Assembly: GCA_002771395.1 (NCBI GenBank) | Contig: PCSS01000279.1 | Location: 2,272 to 8,342, forward strand | Direction: 5' to 3' | Source of the DNA: Bacteroidetes bacterium CG23_combo_of_CG06-09_8_20_14_all_32_9 | GTDB lineage: Bacteria > Bacteroidota > Bacteroidia > Bacteroidales > GWA2-32-17 | Length of the DNA stretch: 6,071 bases | Shown here: positions 6,016 to 6,071 of the stretch, one piece after another | How the letters are laid out: each line of letters begins with the position of its first letter | Position numbering within the stretch: the first letter of the stretch is position 1 | The notes under the pieces: generated by a model | Databases searched by the model: none | What the model saw: only the letters and a program-made list of their open reading frames with translations | Told to the model about the DNA's origin: nothing | Position numbers and translations under genes: made by a program

Positions 6016-6071
6016 CCCCGTTAAATAATTTTGCCAAAGGCAAAATTCCCGCTTTGCGGGATTTAACGGGG
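6016..6071. repeat. Gapless three-way-junction palindrome (56 nt)
   Basis: The outer arms CCCCGTTAAAT (6016-6026) and ATTTAACGGGG (6061-6071) are perfect 11-bp reverse complements. Inside, AATTTTGCC-AAA-GGCAAAATT (6027-6047) forms a 9-bp hairpin, and CCCGC-TTT-GCGGG (6048-6060) a 5-bp hairpin. No base lies between the stems: 50 of 56 bases pair, and the only unpaired ones are the two 3-nt loops. The fold is available on both DNA strands and in RNA from either strand. Confidence 0.9.

Larger units (their letters stand above)
5943..6071 (+). repeat. Intergenic repeat element, copy 2 (structured form)
   Basis: In order it contains: the box ACTTAAAACGGTAACAATTT (5943-5962), shared with 198-217 except for one base (C 5957 against T 212); an AT-rich link; a 9-bp hairpin (5980-6001); a TTAGGGTGAG stretch; and a 56-nt three-way-junction palindrome (6016-6071) opening with CCCCGTTAAAT and closing with ATTTAACGGGG. 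The box, CCCCGTTA and TTTAACGGG parts recur in the same order at 198-305. No ORF is embedded. The element may continue past the window edge, although the last base coincides with the end of the outer stem. It resembles REP- or MITE-like non-autonomous repeats in being intergenic, palindromic and modular. I cannot assign it to a named family. Confidence 0.7.

Overview
This AT-rich window most likely comes from a member of the Bacteroidota. The lineage call rests on four observations: the Bacteroidota-like form of the replicative polymerase DnaE, the absence of clear Shine-Dalgarno sequences before the genes, the dnaE-thioredoxin gene order, and a textbook Bacteroidota sigma-A promoter (TTTG, 19 nt, TATTTTTG) in front of the thioredoxin gene. 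All recognised genes lie on the + strand.

Layout. Positions 1-197 hold the last 64 codons of an OmpA-family outer-membrane/peptidoglycan-binding protein. Positions 198-656 are a long spacer. It has a repeat element starting directly after the ompA-like stop, several inverted repeats, one doubtful 48-codon ORF, and an AT-rich dyad before dnaE. dnaE (657-4316, 1219 aa) encodes the DNA polymerase III alpha subunit with all catalytic aspartates and a PHP domain whose metal ligands are intact. A short gap with its own promoter leads to a 105-aa thioredoxin (4402-4719). Next come a small MTH1187/YkoF-type thiamine-binding-family protein (4796-5107, GTG start) and an exported DUF3108-family protein (5104-5886). 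These last two overlap by 4 bp and are probably translationally coupled.

The final 129 bases (5943-6071) form the most striking non-coding structure. A 20-bp box is shared, with one mismatch, with the spacer after the ompA-like gene. It is followed by a 9-bp hairpin and then by a 56-nt block (6016-6071) that folds into a gapless three-way junction: an 11-bp outer stem enclosing two adjacent 9-bp and 5-bp hairpins, with only six unpaired bases. The copy at 198-305 keeps the same order of parts (box, CCCCGTTA, TTTAACGGG) but has different internal sequence. This suggests a modular family of intergenic repeats. I do not recognise it as a named family.

Functionally, the genes are housekeeping: replication (DnaE), thiol redox (Trx), probable thiamine/cofactor binding, and envelope-associated proteins. 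I see no defence, phage or transposase gene. The candidate novelty is the repeat element.
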